Assembly: GCA_032207245.1 (NCBI GenBank)
Contig: CM063500.1
Coordinates: 83,419,757-83,483,756 of the forward strand
Reading direction: 5' to 3'
Length of the DNA stretch: 64,000 bases
From: Pardosa pseudoannulata
Taxonomy: Eukaryota > Arthropoda > Arachnida > Araneae > Lycosidae
A program made the translations under genes and the position numbers. Below the pieces are notes generated by a model. It saw only the letters and a list, made by a program, of their open reading frames with translations. It did no database searches and was not told the DNA's origin. Position 1 is the stretch's first letter; every line of letters starts with the position of its first letter. This document shows positions 1-10,730 of this stretch, in pieces.

Positions 1-132
1 ATGGATAACTTTAGGCGTTTATCAGTATTACTGAATCCCAAGCAAATAATTGGAGCATAAAATTTCATCTAAATATTAAATTGGAATTTTTTTCAAAAAT
101 TTCTCTACACTTCATATACCAAAGAGGCTTAA

Positions 133-701
133 CCCCTTCCGGTATGATTTAATAATGAAAAACTGTGCCTGAAATAACCATTTAATTTTTATTTAAAAAA
201 CTTGTTTCATTTTACAATTCTTACATATTCTTAATTAAAATCCACTTTTTACACAGTGTTAAATAATATCAGAAACAGTAAAATTAAGAAAATATCAAAG
301 CAAAACATTAATAAGGTATACAGATAATAGTCTTCAAGCTAGTGGTACTTTTCAAAACAAAGTGCAAAGGAATTCCTTATTGTTTACACCGCCAAGTAGT
401 CTCACTTTTAATTTGATTCTTGTAACACACACGGCACTTCTTAGTAGGTTTTCTTTTATTCTGACTCATTAATTTGGCAATGACTTGTACCAAGAAATTC
501 TAAGTAAGCAATATGCAATAGTGACTTGTGATTTTCACAAGTGATAAAAGTGTTGCCAAATTCAGTACACTAGAAATTTTAAACTGAATTAATTATCATA
601 TTTAACAGTAACTTTAATAGCATGACGAGTGTAGCTCGTCATTGTGCGGTATGGAATGAAAAACTAATGACGAGCTAGACTCGTCATTTTACCGGAAGGG
701 G
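133..701 (-). mobile_element. piggyBac-like DNA transposon, internally deleted
   Basis: The element is bounded by TTAA on both sides (129-132 and 702-705), the target duplication of the piggyBac superfamily. The termini are inverted repeats: the left starts CCCCTTCCGGTA and the right ends in its exact reverse complement. Just inside the right end are two arms carrying the same short palindromic motif (GACGAG...CTCGTC type, about 622-690), a subterminal hairpin arrangement. The interior is AT-rich except for 338-462, which reads on the minus strand as the cysteine-rich tail of a piggyBac transposase. At 569 bp it is far shorter than an autonomous element (about 2-3 kb), so it is a non-autonomous deletion derivative. 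Termini and TTAA are seen directly; the superfamily rests on these plus the protein relic. Confidence 0.88.
338..462 (-). pseudogene. piggyBac transposase C-terminal zinc-ribbon relic
   Basis: Minus-strand translation gives a lysine/arginine-rich stretch followed by KKCRVCYKNQ, then a WRCK motif, an in-frame stop, GIPLH, and after a one-base frameshift CFEKYH and a stop. This order (CxxC, a second cysteine pair, then C-F-x-x-Y-H at the very end) is the C-terminal cysteine-rich domain that piggyBac transposases use to bind their transposon ends. One stop replaces a cysteine position and one base is lost, so the domain is dead. Only this tail survives; the DDD catalytic core is absent. Being inside the TTAA-bounded element supports the identity. 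Confidence 0.75.
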
Positions 702-705
702 TTAA

Positions 706-1235
706 GTATATCTATCTCAAAGGACAAATATTATAGGATAAAAAATTAGACAAAATAATCAGAATTAAATGTAAGCCCTCTGGCTGATAGCAAGAGAATT
801 GGGATTCCTTTGAAAATTGGTCCAGTTAGAACATATTTCATACATACTTCACTTCAAAATTTCTAGCTATATATACAGAAAGTAACAATTGATCATGAGC
901 GAATTGGAACTTGGATATTCCTCTAATTCTTGAACTAGCCTCTTTGACGACTACAAAACTTCCTCTAGACTACGCATACAAGGAAGGGAAAAAAAAGGGA
1001 TAATATGAGTTATTTCTAGATAAGAGTCAAAATGTTTAGAATCAAATGCTACACGCAAATTTTAACGCAGGATGATAAGAATGAGAATCGAAATTCACTC
1101 AAAAAATTTGTCTATTGAATGCGCATTTCCACCTAATCGACATTACGAATAGATAGTCTAACTGCGATCGTATCACTGAATCCTGAACGGATGGTTAACT
1201 TGTACACTCTCTTGATTTTTGACTTCTAGAGACAC
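706..1235. other. AT-rich stretch, nothing recognised
   Basis: About 530 bp following the piggyBac-like element. No sustained reading frame, tandem repeat or terminal inverted repeat was seen. The sequence looks non-repetitive relative to the rest of the window. Confidence 0.5.
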
Positions 1236-1990
1236 TGTGCTGATGTTTCACGCTAAGCCACGTGGCCAAACAAATCGTGCTCTCCATATAAAGCGAGGGA
1301 TATCTCATCGAACATGCGTGCACAGTTTGGGGGCAGGTGTAGGGAATCAGAGCACACCTCAGTGACTTCCAAAAAAATGTCTGGCTACCCTTCCCCCCGT
1401 TGGTAGCCCTGCTTTATATTATATATTATATAAATACCACTCATCAGAATGGGAGGGGAAAAACCATTGGAAACGCACCCACAGAGAAGCAGTGAGCCGA
1501 GAGCGAATCGAGCTACAACACGTCATCCCGAAACTTTTTATCATAATCGAACCACCCCCTTCCTCTCCTGCAATTTTTTTTTCTCCTAACCGGGCTGCCC
1601 TCCCACGAAATTTCTGGCAGAATTAAGTCTTCAAATGTTGTGACGAGATCTCGTGTTATCGGTGACAAAACGCTTTTATTTTGGGGGGTGATTTTTCTTT
1701 TCCACCCCCTTTTTTGTGTGTTAGAGGGGAGAGGGGCTTCTGTTCTTTTTAGATGAAAGTGGAGGGGGGGAGGAAGTCGAGATGATGTATGACTTGGGGG
1801 TTAAGTGGAACCACGGATCAGTAGGCAAAATGTATTCGTGCTTCAAAATCGAGGGGTTCGGAAGCAGTGTATGCATGAGTTTTCAGCACGCTTGAGCCGT
1901 TGGAGTCCTAAACAGCTCGAACGTTCGAAGCTTCTGGAGGTTCGAGAGCTGCTGTAATTTCATGATATGTTTGTTTTTACGCCGTTTTGA
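1236..1990. other. Non-repetitive, less AT-biased island 1
   Basis: This stretch stands out from its surroundings by balanced base composition, runs of C and G (for example at 1550-1560, 1680-1710 and 1760-1800), and no similarity to any other part of the window. No reading frame with convincing protein character was found on either strand. By composition it resembles the other islands here (5.4-7.2, 12.7, 25.8, 40.5, 47.2, 52.7, 56.4, 62.2 kb). It may be conserved non-coding DNA, but conservation cannot be judged from one sequence. Confidence 0.4.
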
Positions 1991-2292
1991 CTGTAAATGA
2001 TTTGCTTTGGAAGACAGATTGCCTAATTTCACTTTACGTGAACCTTGACAGTACATTTTAGAGCAATTTAGATAGACACATATATATAATGGAACATCTT
2101 AAAATTAGAATGGAACACTTAGCTAAAAAAGGATAGAATTTTCAGATCGCTGAAATGAAGTTTAGGATTAAAGAGATAAAGCTAACATCGAGTGAACGAT
2201 CTTGAACGTATAATAGGGTCAGTCTTGTGGATACACGGATGTAAGGTAGAACTTAGAATCATTTTATGTACATTTTCATTGTATGATTCCAC

Positions 2293-2955
2293 TGTTGGGA
2301 TGAGACCGATCATCAACTAATTACTTAATTATTCATTTTTACATATTATACATAGCTTTTACATCAATTAATTCAGTTTCGTATTCTCTGGCAGAATTAC
2401 TGGCACTGATTAATTATGGGACAAACTGAAATTTCACTTACCCCAGGCTATTTTTACATTTGAAGAAATGTAGTGAAAGGCACCCTTATATTACGATGAG
2501 ACCGACAGAGCGTATAGGCCAGCCGCACGTATTAGTGGAGTATTAGTAAGAAAATACAAAATTAAAAAAAACTAATTCCTCCTGCTGAATTTTGTTTAAT
2601 TTGAATATAAATAAAGGTGTAAGTAGGAAATAAAATGTTATTTAGGCCATCATACCAAAGGGACCACACTCGGTCGAACATATGCCAAACATGGCGTCTT
2701 GGTCTTAAAAAGAAAATGGTTAAAAACTGATGCAGAAGAAATTAAGATCCACACTCCTTCTTCCTTGCTCTCTCTCCGAGGGGGCCTGCAGATGTCTCGA
2801 AAAAGTTCGTTGGGCAGCGATGCCTTGTCCGAAGAGGGCTACTCTGTGGTTAGCAATCCCTCTTGACCAATGGGATCGAAGGAGGGTCACTCACTTCGCT
2901 TTCGCCTCTAGGTCAGTTTCGAGCTGGCGTTGTTGAACTGTAACTCTTTGTTACA
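2293..2955. mobile_element. Solo LTR, 663 bp, 5 bp target duplication
   Basis: The insert starts TGTTGGGATGAG and ends TTTGTTACA, so it has the TG...CA termini of a long terminal repeat. It is flanked by a direct repeat TCCAC (2288-2292 and 2956-2960), and a 5 bp duplication is normal for many LTR retrotransposons. The strongest support is internal to the window: the second copy of the surrounding tandem duplication (near 3630) has the same flanks joined with a single TCCAC, i.e. an empty site. A possible polyadenylation signal AATAAA lies at 2610-2615. No internal retrotransposon region or second LTR is present, so this is a solo LTR. The 5'-TGTTGGG start occurs in both Copia and BEL/Pao families; I cannot choose between them. 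Confidence 0.82.
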
Positions 2956-2966
2956 TCCACCATCTA

Positions 2967-3269
2967 CCCAGATAGCAAAATTAGTTCGCAGCACACTTGC
3001 AGCAGTCTTGCTTTGCAAGCCTACAAACTTGCAACAAGTTCAGCATGAGAAGTCTGCAAGTTTGAAACAAGACTGCAGCAAGTCTAAAAATTTTTGCTTG
3101 CTTCAAGGTTGTCACAGTTTTGCAGCAAAATAAAGTTTCAAAAGAGTGGTAGGTTTATGTTCTTTCTAACTTGCAGGAGTTTTGCTGCGAGTTTGTCGAG
3201 TCAAATTTGTTATGACAAGATATTATTCAGAAAATATCAAACTTGCTGCAAGTATTCGTGTTATTTGGG
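2967..3269. mobile_element. MITE, TA target duplication, copy 1
   Basis: This 303 bp element starts CCCAGATAGCA and ends in the near reverse complement TGTTATTTGGG, flanked by TA on each side (2965-2966 and 3270-3271). The inside is rich in the motif TTGCAGC/GCTGCAA in both orientations, which gives it hairpin potential. It has no coding capacity. TA duplication suggests the Tc1/mariner or another TA-targeting group; the exact superfamily is not established. Confidence 0.75.
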
Positions 3270-3640
3270 TAAGAGCTACATATGCTTTTGACAAAACTGC
3301 ACATTATGTTCATATTTCCTTTGAACTTCAATTGTTTTAGTTTTAGATTTCACCGTCCATACAAATCACATCTAGTACCACATTTGTTGTGGTTCTCATG
3401 TACCAAACAGAAGAAAATAGTACGTCACATCTATTATTAATATTACAGTAATACCTCGTTACAAAATATCCACTAGAGCTATAAATCCCTCAATAACGAT
3501 GATATTTTGTGATTCCAATAATATCCAATGATAATTTGTGATCTTGAGCCTATAATAGGGTCAGTCTTGTGGTTACACGGGTGTAAGGTAGAACCTAAAA
3601 TCATCTTATATACATTTTCATTGAATGATTCCACCTTCTA

Positions 3641-3946
3641 CCCAGATAGCAAATTTAGTTTGCAGCAGTCTTGCATTGCAACCCTGCTAACTTGCAGCAA
3701 GTTCAGCATGACAAGTATGTAAGTTTGAAACAAGACTGCAGCAAGTCTAAAAATTTTTGCTTGCTTCTAGGTTGTCATGACAAGGTTGCCACAGTTTTGC
3801 AGCAAAATAACGTTGCAAAGGAGTGGTCGCTTTATGTTCCGTCTAAATTGCAGGAGTTTTGCTGCTAGCTTGAAGCGTCAAATTTGTTATTACAAGATAT
3901 TATCTAGAAAAAATCAAACTTGGTTCTAGTATTCATGCTGTCTGGG
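3641..3946. mobile_element. MITE, TA target duplication, copy 2
   Basis: This is the counterpart of the element at 2967, 306 bp long, with better preserved ends: it starts CCCAGATAGCA and ends TGCTGTCTGGG, with TA at 3639-3640 and 3947-3948. Because both copies sit at the same place in the two tandem units, one insertion was duplicated with the surrounding block rather than two independent insertions occurring. Confidence 0.78.
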
Positions 3947-4205
3947 TAAGGGCTACTTATGCTTTTGACAAAATTGCACATTATGTTCATATTTCCTTTG
4001 AACTTCAAGATTTTAGTTTTATATTTCACCGTCCATACAAATCACATCTATTACCATATTTGTTGTAGTTCTCATGTAACAAACGGGAGCAAATGGTACG
4101 TCACAACCATTATTATTACTACAATAAAACCTCGTTACAACTATATCCGCTAGAACGACAAATCCCTCGATAAGGATGATATTTTGTGATTTCAATAAAT
4201 TTGCA

Positions 4206-4870
4206 TACAATATAATCCTTTAATTAAATCCTTCATCCTTTCAATTTAACGATATTCCTTATAGCAATAAACCTCTGTAAGACGAATATTTTTCCACGAA
4301 TGATAGCTTTTTTTAGTATTCCTCTGCAACAATATTTCAGATTTTAAATTCCAGGAAAAGAAGACATAGAGGAAATTTTACAGGGAATGATGAAGTTATG
4401 GTGTTTGCATGAGTTAGTTGCAAAAATACTCTGCCTAAATTCTTCGGACGGTCAACTGACCACCTTTACAGTACAATATCGCTGCCCAGAATGCTCTAAG
4501 AATATATGTTGTTGATGTAGGCCTCATAGCGAGCGAGTCATGTGATTTTGTTCTGGTAAGACTTAAGAAATAGCAGAAATTTAGAGAGCCATGAGTGAAC
4601 CTTCATCAATTAAACTATCTCAAAAACACACAGGCAGCCCGTTAATTATTATCGAGCAGAGTGATTTTTGCGTCTTATTTTTGTCTATAGTCGACTAGTA
4701 AAGATGTCCGTTTTAGCAGCTCTAAAATAAAGTTGTAAGTAGACTTGTGCAGTTCTCTTCAATACAGCCTGACTTTATTACTTCTAGCTGATTAGGCTTC
4801 TCTCTGTGCAGCAGTTGTGTAATTCCTTGCTCACATATATACATACGTGTATACACACATATATGTATAT
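4206..4870. other. Mostly unrecognised stretch, one weak coding relic
   Basis: No tandem repeats or terminal repeats were seen here. The only coding-like signal is the short frame described at 4387-4515. The stretch ends at a (TA)n microsatellite. Confidence 0.4.
4387..4515 (+). pseudogene. Possible cysteine-rich (zinc-ribbon-like) coding relic
   Basis: A 42-codon plus-strand frame starts MMKLWCLHELVAKI and ends YRCPECSKNICC before a stop; if the stop is read through, the frame continues with CRPHSERVM. The CPEC...CC...H pattern resembles the tail of some transposase zinc ribbons, including diverged piggyBac families. No TTAA-bounded element could be drawn around it, and the frame is short. 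I treat it as a doubtful fragment and assign no function. Confidence 0.25.
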
Positions 4871-4873
4871 ATG

Positions 4874-4928
<55 letters not shown>
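4874..4928. repeat. (TA)n microsatellite
   Basis: An uninterrupted alternating TA tract of about 55 bp, preceded by imperfect ATACATACG/TATGTATA repeats. Its repetitive peptide translations are not genes. Confidence 0.95.
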
Positions 4929-4932
<4 letters not shown>

Positions 4933-5379
4933 AATATATGTTTGTGTGTCTGTGTATAATATAATATGATACTGGCTGCCTCATTCAGTTAAACTTGAAA
5001 CAACTTATTTTCAGCCCATTTTGAGACATTATATTTACACATATTTGAAAAATAAAATTCAAAAACTTTAGATTGATTAATAACTTTCCACTTTTATTTA
5101 TAGAATTGTATTATAAAAGTAAAACTGTTTCCTGTTCAAAAGTCCGTACAACGTAATTACACTTTTGCTGACAGAATGCTGTTTCAGGATTGGCCTGAGG
5201 GTAAAGAAGCGAATATTTTGAAATCACCACATAAAAAAAATAATAATAATTTCCATTATATACCTTTGTCAAACATTTATGTTCGCATTTATTCTCCTCC
5301 AATCCCGTCCGTATGGAAGAGCGTTTAAATAAATCGCTTTTCATCTTCCTCCCGAAAATCAATGTTAATTTTGGCTTTG
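4929..5379. other. AT-rich stretch, nothing recognised
   Basis: No repeats, terminal repeats or convincing coding sequence. An 83-codon minus-strand frame (5111-5362) has no recognisable domain and a composition typical of chance frames in AT-rich DNA. Confidence 0.4.
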
Positions 5380-7240
5380 ATTTTTAAGGCTTTACTAATG
5401 AATTTCATTCTTTTTTAAACGAATTTCAGAGAAATGAACGACAAAAGTTATTTTTTTTATTTTTTTCTGTTCGAACAGCAATCTCTCTCTGTATTTTTTT
5501 TCTTTTCTTTTTTTTTTCGCGTAATAATTTTTTCGCCCGAGAAAGAGATGGAAGAAAAATTAATTCAGTCGGAAGAAATTGTTTAATTTCACGTATTCAA
5601 AAAGTCGCGTGTTTACTTTCTGAATCTGCAATCCACTTCCCACATTTTACATTTTATTGACGAAAGATGAGGGGGAGTAGCTGAGAATTGTGGGGGGTAT
5701 GAAGGGAACTGTTGGTGGGGTGAGGGAGGTGTAAGCCTGTGCGTGTGGAACTTTGTGAAAACTTTCCGTTTAATATTTGCTGTCGTAATGACTTTGACAG
5801 ATACTATTAGTGCCTGAGAAAAAGATTTCACGCTCTCCTCTTAATATATTTTTTTCCCTCTCTTCAAGTTAATTTTTTCTCTTTGCGAGAATTTTTTTTT
5901 AAAGATCCCCTTTACTCCCCCTCTAGCATCCCGTTTCCACCTTAAAATTTTTTTTTCTTCTAATTACCATAGGCATGTTACTTTAGTCTTTGCTCGAAAA
6001 GATCCAGAAGTTAAAAAAAAATATATGCTCAGAGTAGAAAAAAAAATCATATTATGCAAGGCGCTAAAAATAATGGCTATAAAAAAAACTTTTGCAAGAA
6101 CTTTTTCCGTTCATATCAAGAGGGGGAAAAGTAATTTGTTGTTTTATTTATTTATTTATTTTTCCACCACCCCCTCTCCCCCTCCGCCTCGTGCCCTGTC
6201 TTTCCAGCGAATAAACTTCGTAATCTGGCAACGGCGTTTAATAAGAAGGGCGACACATGATGGCGGGTGTTCATTACTGCCCGACTTTAGTAATTACTTT
6301 AAAGAAAACTGTCTCGAAGACACGGTAGGATGTCATCTGATGCAAAAATTAATAATTTTGCAGTGGTGCCTTCAAAGATATTACGCTCTTTTAGATAAAG
6401 CTTCCAGGGGCTTTATTGTGGAAGGAGAAAATTAACACCTGTTATTCCCGGCAAAAATTGTTTCTCGCCGTTTAATTTTTTTCGCCCACCCCCCTCTTTT
6501 GCTGCAACATCCGTAGCAAAAGTTACACCTCATATGTCTTTATTAGGTTTCTAACGCGGTATTAAAACGTTGAGATAAATTTTTCCCACACCAGTCGTGG
6601 AACGACTTTCCCTCTCTTTCTCTCATCTTGGTTGGAATTTTTTTTTAAAGTCCCCTCCTTGCAGTTTCTCACTCCAGAAATATTACCCAGTTGAAAACGA
6701 AAAATCTCTCTCCTTTTCTCTTTTTAAAAAAGGGTTTGTTAATAAACAGAAGAGAGCACGAGAAACTTACTCGACAACCTAAGAGCACGTCTGCGTTGTC
6801 GCCCCTTTTTCTTAATTTATGCAAATAAAGTTGAAACAAGAGAGAAATCGAAAAATTCTTTTCCCTTGTTAATTAATTCTTGAGAGCTTTGCTTTCAGAA
6901 TTTTCTCTCTGCGTTTTTCTGCCGAGATGTAATTAGGTCTCATGAAGTCAGTTGCGAGGATGTGTAACAAATAGTGTACTCCGAGGTGGCGTTCCCTGCT
7001 TTATTTTCTGAGGGGTGGGGGTGAACGGGGTGGATGCGAAACCTCCCCTGATTAGCAAGTTAATCTTAGTCGAATTTCTTCCCCAGTTTTACCGAATTAA
7101 GACTCTCAACTGTTAATACTAATTGCAAGGTGCCAAATATTAATTAGACAGTTATTAACACCCAATAGTGCAAGTGAACGGCGATTTTAGTCAATACAGC
7201 TAACGAGTGTTAACTTTTGCTTGTCACGCGGATCTTGTTT
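5380..7240. other. Pyrimidine-rich non-repetitive island 2
   Basis: This is the longest non-repetitive island in the first half. It is marked by many T/C tracts (for example 5440-5520, 5840-5960, 6150-6190), C-rich blocks, and long stretches not found elsewhere in the window. The longest frame (6025-6435, plus strand, 136 codons) shows no domain and is built around poly-purine and poly-pyrimidine runs, so I do not call it a gene. The section from about 6190 to 6440 is the most gene-like or CNE-like by balanced composition. Confidence 0.4.
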
Positions 7241-8027
7241 CCTGTGCATTTGAACGAGCAAAGTTAAGGATATTATGCAGTATAACTCGGCTAATTTGCG
7301 TCTGAAGTTTCTTGTCAAGGGATAAACCGTTGATTAATTCAAACACCGCTTGATTCAACTCGCTTTCATATCTGATAAAAGCAAGTACTTTCACTGAATT
7401 AGTTCGTTTTGGAAGCTATATTTTTAAACACAATTTTTAAACTCATTGAAAATATTTTAAAAGCAAAGTTAAACAAACGTAAAAATCGGCTAATTATTAA
7501 CTTTATACTCTGTTAAACTGCTCAATAATGAAGCATTACCAGTTATTTCAGCGGTCTTGTTTGCAAAATATTTTAGCCTCTGTATGCATGATTTAATTTT
7601 AGTTAATCTATCCATATCTTTGTTGAAATAATTGTAAAATACATGTTAAAATGCTTCAATTTTTGCTTGGTTTAGCTTTAGTTTCAACCTATTTATATAT
7701 TTATTGATGTAGCTGTTACATGAAGGTTGAAATGTATTCGTACTCAATGATTAAGGCTGTGAAAATATGCTTGTTAGATGCACTTTTAAAAACTTTCAGT
7801 GAAAATTATAGTTTTCAGTTAGCGTATCATACAACAATAACAAATATTAAACATCACTAATTTCTTTAATTCTTTTTATAAACAAGTATTCTATTTTTAC
7901 TGTAAATTGATTTTCTGAGATTTTTGGTGTAAGATTTGTAAAAATATTCGTATTTAAAATTATTTTTAAGTATTGATAAACAATAAGAAATTCTATTAAT
8001 TCTATGAAATAGGAAATTCTATGTATG
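7241..8027. other. AT-rich stretch, nothing recognised
   Basis: Simple AT-rich sequence between the island and the mariner remnant. I saw no tandem structure, terminal repeats or coding evidence. Confidence 0.45.
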
Positions 8028-8375
8028 CAAACATTAGTAAACAATAATTCATATTTAATTCTTACATAAACTTAATATATACAAGGGTCATTCTGAAAGT
8101 TTTGAGACACGTATAACTTGGCTATTAATTCTATGTATTAATAGGAAATTCTATGTATACAAACATTTGTAAACAATAATTCGTATTTAATTCTTACATA
8201 AACTTAATATATACAAGGGTCATTCTGAAAGTTTTGAGACACGTATAACTTGGCTATTAATTCTATGTATTAATAGGAAATTCTATGTATACAAACATTA
8301 GTAAACAATAATTCGTATTTAATTATTACATACACTTGATATATACAAGATCATCTAGAAAGTTTTGAGACGCAG
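8028..8375. repeat. ~130 bp tandem repeat carrying mariner-like ends
   Basis: A unit of about 130 bp is present about 2.6 times. Each unit contains GGGTCATTCTGAAAGTTTTG followed by AGACACGTAT, near 8085 and 8214, with a diverged third near 8345. The motif matches the position and style of a mariner terminal inverted repeat and directly follows the C-terminal end of the mariner relic on the minus strand. The tandem unit therefore seems to have formed by repeated duplication of the transposon's 3' end and its flank. Confidence 0.75.
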
Positions 8376-9660
8376 ATAATTGGCACAATCTAAACGTGCT
8401 AAATTTTAGATGTGTTGAAAGGAACAACAACAATGCACTTTTCTAGGAGAGTTTTCGAAAGCTAAAAATTCTCAAACCATTGATTTCTTGAATTCGTGCG
8501 AAATGTGTCTTTATAGCTTGATCAATGTCATCTTCGGATCTAAAAATGACTCTAAATTTTTCTTTCCATCTGTCATCAAAATGAATAGGCTACATTTTAA
8601 TCACAGTGAAACATCAGTGGAAGCTTAGGATTTCTTTGTATATTTTGTTCTTTCTCTTTGATGGTCATTTTTTTTTGTTGTTGTTCAAGAAATTTGACAG
8701 TCAGTTTTACAGTATGAGAAGATGCATTGGCATGGTGAAGAGAGAGTCCCCTGACATTAATTTCTTGAAGTATTTCTGGCAGATTGTTGTGTACCAGTTA
8801 GCTACACAGATCTTCTGACCTTATGGCTTTGACCAGTCCTGTACTTCTTGAAGAAATCAGCATATATTGCACTTTTCATTGCTTGCTGTCTTCCTACCAT
8901 TGTTAGCTTGTGCTCATCTTCAATGACTCTTATTTTACTTTTTTGGCATGCTGTAAAGTTGAAAAATTGGCATGGACGTTTAATCACCACCTATTACTTT
9001 AGAGATGAGGCTATCTACACCATCGTTAAGAAGCTTTAGGATTTCTTTGTATATTTTGTTCTTTCTCTTTGATCGTTATTTTTTTTGTTGTTGTTCAAGA
9101 AATTTGACAATCAATTTTACAGTATGTGAAGATGCATTGGCATGGTGAAGAGAGTGTCCCCTGACATTAACTTCTTGAAGTATTTCTGGAAGACTGTGGT
9201 GTACCAGTTAGCTACATAGATCTTCTAACCTTATGGTTTTGACTAGTTCTGTACTTCTTGAAGAAATCAGCATATATTGAACTTTTCATTGCTTGCTGTA
9301 TTCCTACCATTGCTAGCTTGTGATCATCTTCAATGACTCTTTACTTTTTTGGCGTGTTGTAAAGTCGAAAAATCGGCATGGATGTTTAATCACCACCTAT
9401 TATTTTAGAAATGAGGCTGTATACACCACTGTTAAGAAGTTTTGGGATTTCTTTGGATATTTTGACGTTTAAATCTTTTTGATGTTCATTGAAATTTTGG
9501 GGTAGAGGAGAAGCCAGGTCAAGCAAATTTTTTCATGTGTAGTTCATCAGGAATAAGTTTTATGTTTGGCTGCAAATACAATATTAAGTTCATTTCTTAA
9601 TGTTTCGTAAGAGCAGCGATTATAATCGATTATTTTTTTCTGACTCATTTTCTTGGACTG
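8345..9660 (-). pseudogene. mariner-family transposase pseudogene
   Basis: Read on the minus strand in shifting frames, this segment follows a mariner transposase from start to end. A possible start at about 9647 begins MSQKKIIDYN, followed by a region resembling the N-terminal 'RNEL' and 'FAAKHK' stretches. Then comes IGGD followed by a stop, at the place of the first catalytic aspartate motif (usually TGDE). Next are TMVGRQQAMKSAIYADFF, NWYTT, LPEILQEINVRG, LHHANASSH and KLTVKFLEQ, and finally FRSEDDIDQAIKTHF in the C-terminal part. The second catalytic motif, normally HHDNA, reads HHANA, so the aspartate is lost. Multiple frameshifts and stops make it inactive. It also carries an internal ~410 bp duplication. 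Confidence 0.85.
8621..9435. repeat. Internal direct duplication within mariner relic
   Basis: The segment starting AAGCTTAGGATTTCTTTGTA at 8621 repeats at 9031 with few changes, giving two units of about 410 and 405 bp; the first ~30 bp of a third recur at 9436. Each unit encodes, on the minus strand, the central part of the transposase including the HHANA motif. The duplication therefore doubles the catalytic centre of the pseudogene. Confidence 0.88.
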
Positions 9661-10730
9661 TTTATAATGTTCAAACATACAGGGACAGACAATTCGCAAG
9701 AAGTTATTTGACAGCATATATTGTAAATATTACCATATGTACAGAACTGCTCCTTTTAAGTTGACAATACAAAATCTACCAAGTTATTTTCTGAAATTTT
9801 ACTGAAAACTACTATGTGGAAGCGTCTTTCTCTATACATTATGAATTTCTAGAAGATAATGTCAATATCAACATGCTATTCGCTGCAAAGATGAAGAATA
9901 TAATAACTGTAGATTTACCTGAAATGAAAGAAAAGATAATATGAATAATTACAATAATAATAAATGTAAGAACAGGAAGAAAAAGAGAAATAAGTACAAT
10001 TTAAGACATTTGCCTGTGTATGCACACATTACTGATTTTATGTATACATGGATAAACAGATAAAAAAGCATAACTACACATCCAACAAGTGTAAGTTTTG
10101 GTTTGGTTTTGCACAATATAGTCAATTTTTTAGCATTAGAGCTAATCAAACTGGAATTACTGCTTGAAGTTAGTTCCAAATTATTATAAATATCCCTGCC
10201 ATAAGCGACATTCGATGCCTCTGACTCAAACGATACCAAAAGGACAGAATGGCTTATTGCATTAAAATATCATCCGAACAATTAGACTAACAGCATATTG
10301 GTTAAGAACGATTAAGGGATAGAAAGATATAATAAGACGTAGTTATTATTTAAAAAAATTTTTTTCAAATTTAGAGAGGTCTAAAGTTGAAGAAAATTCA
10401 GGACAAAATCCTTTGACGTTTCAGCCATCTCCTATAAATTTTAAAAAATACACAGAATTATAAAAAAGACATATTAACTAAAAGTGCATATAAAATCTTC
10501 TTCCAGTAACAAAAGTTACATGTTGCGGTGGAAAAATTCTTAAATAAGTGTGAAAACTTGACCCAATTTCAAAAGAAGCAATGACTTTAAAGACGTCTGA
10601 TCTTCTTTGTTAAAAGCTCTAGCGGTTTAGTCACTTCTAAATTTTGCCGCCTTAGACTTTTAGCCTACCTTACTTACCATATAGGCCGGCCCTGTATCCA
10701 GACATCATGGGACTTCAAATCTAATTTAAT
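9661..10730. other. AT-rich stretch, nothing recognised
   Basis: No clear repeat, terminal repeat or coding region. A 96-codon minus-strand frame (9949-10239) ends in a phenylalanine/leucine-rich stretch translated from A-rich DNA and shows no domain. The 5' end of the mariner element may lie in the first ~100 bp, but I could not find a matching inverted repeat. Confidence 0.4.

Larger units (their letters stand above)
2195..4205. repeat. Two-copy tandem duplication (~668 bp unit)
   Basis: The block opening with the motif TATAATAGGGTCAGTCTTGT occurs at about 2210 and again at about 3550. The sequence downstream (MITE, then a tract starting TATGCTTTTGACAAAA) is also present twice, at about 3281-3530 and 3957-4200. 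After removing the 663 bp LTR inserted in the first copy, the two units have the same order and about the same length. The copies differ by scattered substitutions and small gaps, so the duplication is not very recent. Confidence 0.85.

Noticed and set aside
2792..2866. A possible coding exon: acceptor-like pyrimidine tract then a 24-codon frame (MSRKSSLGSDALSEEGYSVV).
   Set aside because: The patch lies inside the 663 bp insert with LTR ends and a target duplication, so it is best explained as LTR sequence.
6025..6435. 136-codon plus-strand frame as a gene.
   Set aside because: It is dominated by lysine, phenylalanine and proline runs from homopolymer tracts, shows no domain, and has no splice or promoter support.
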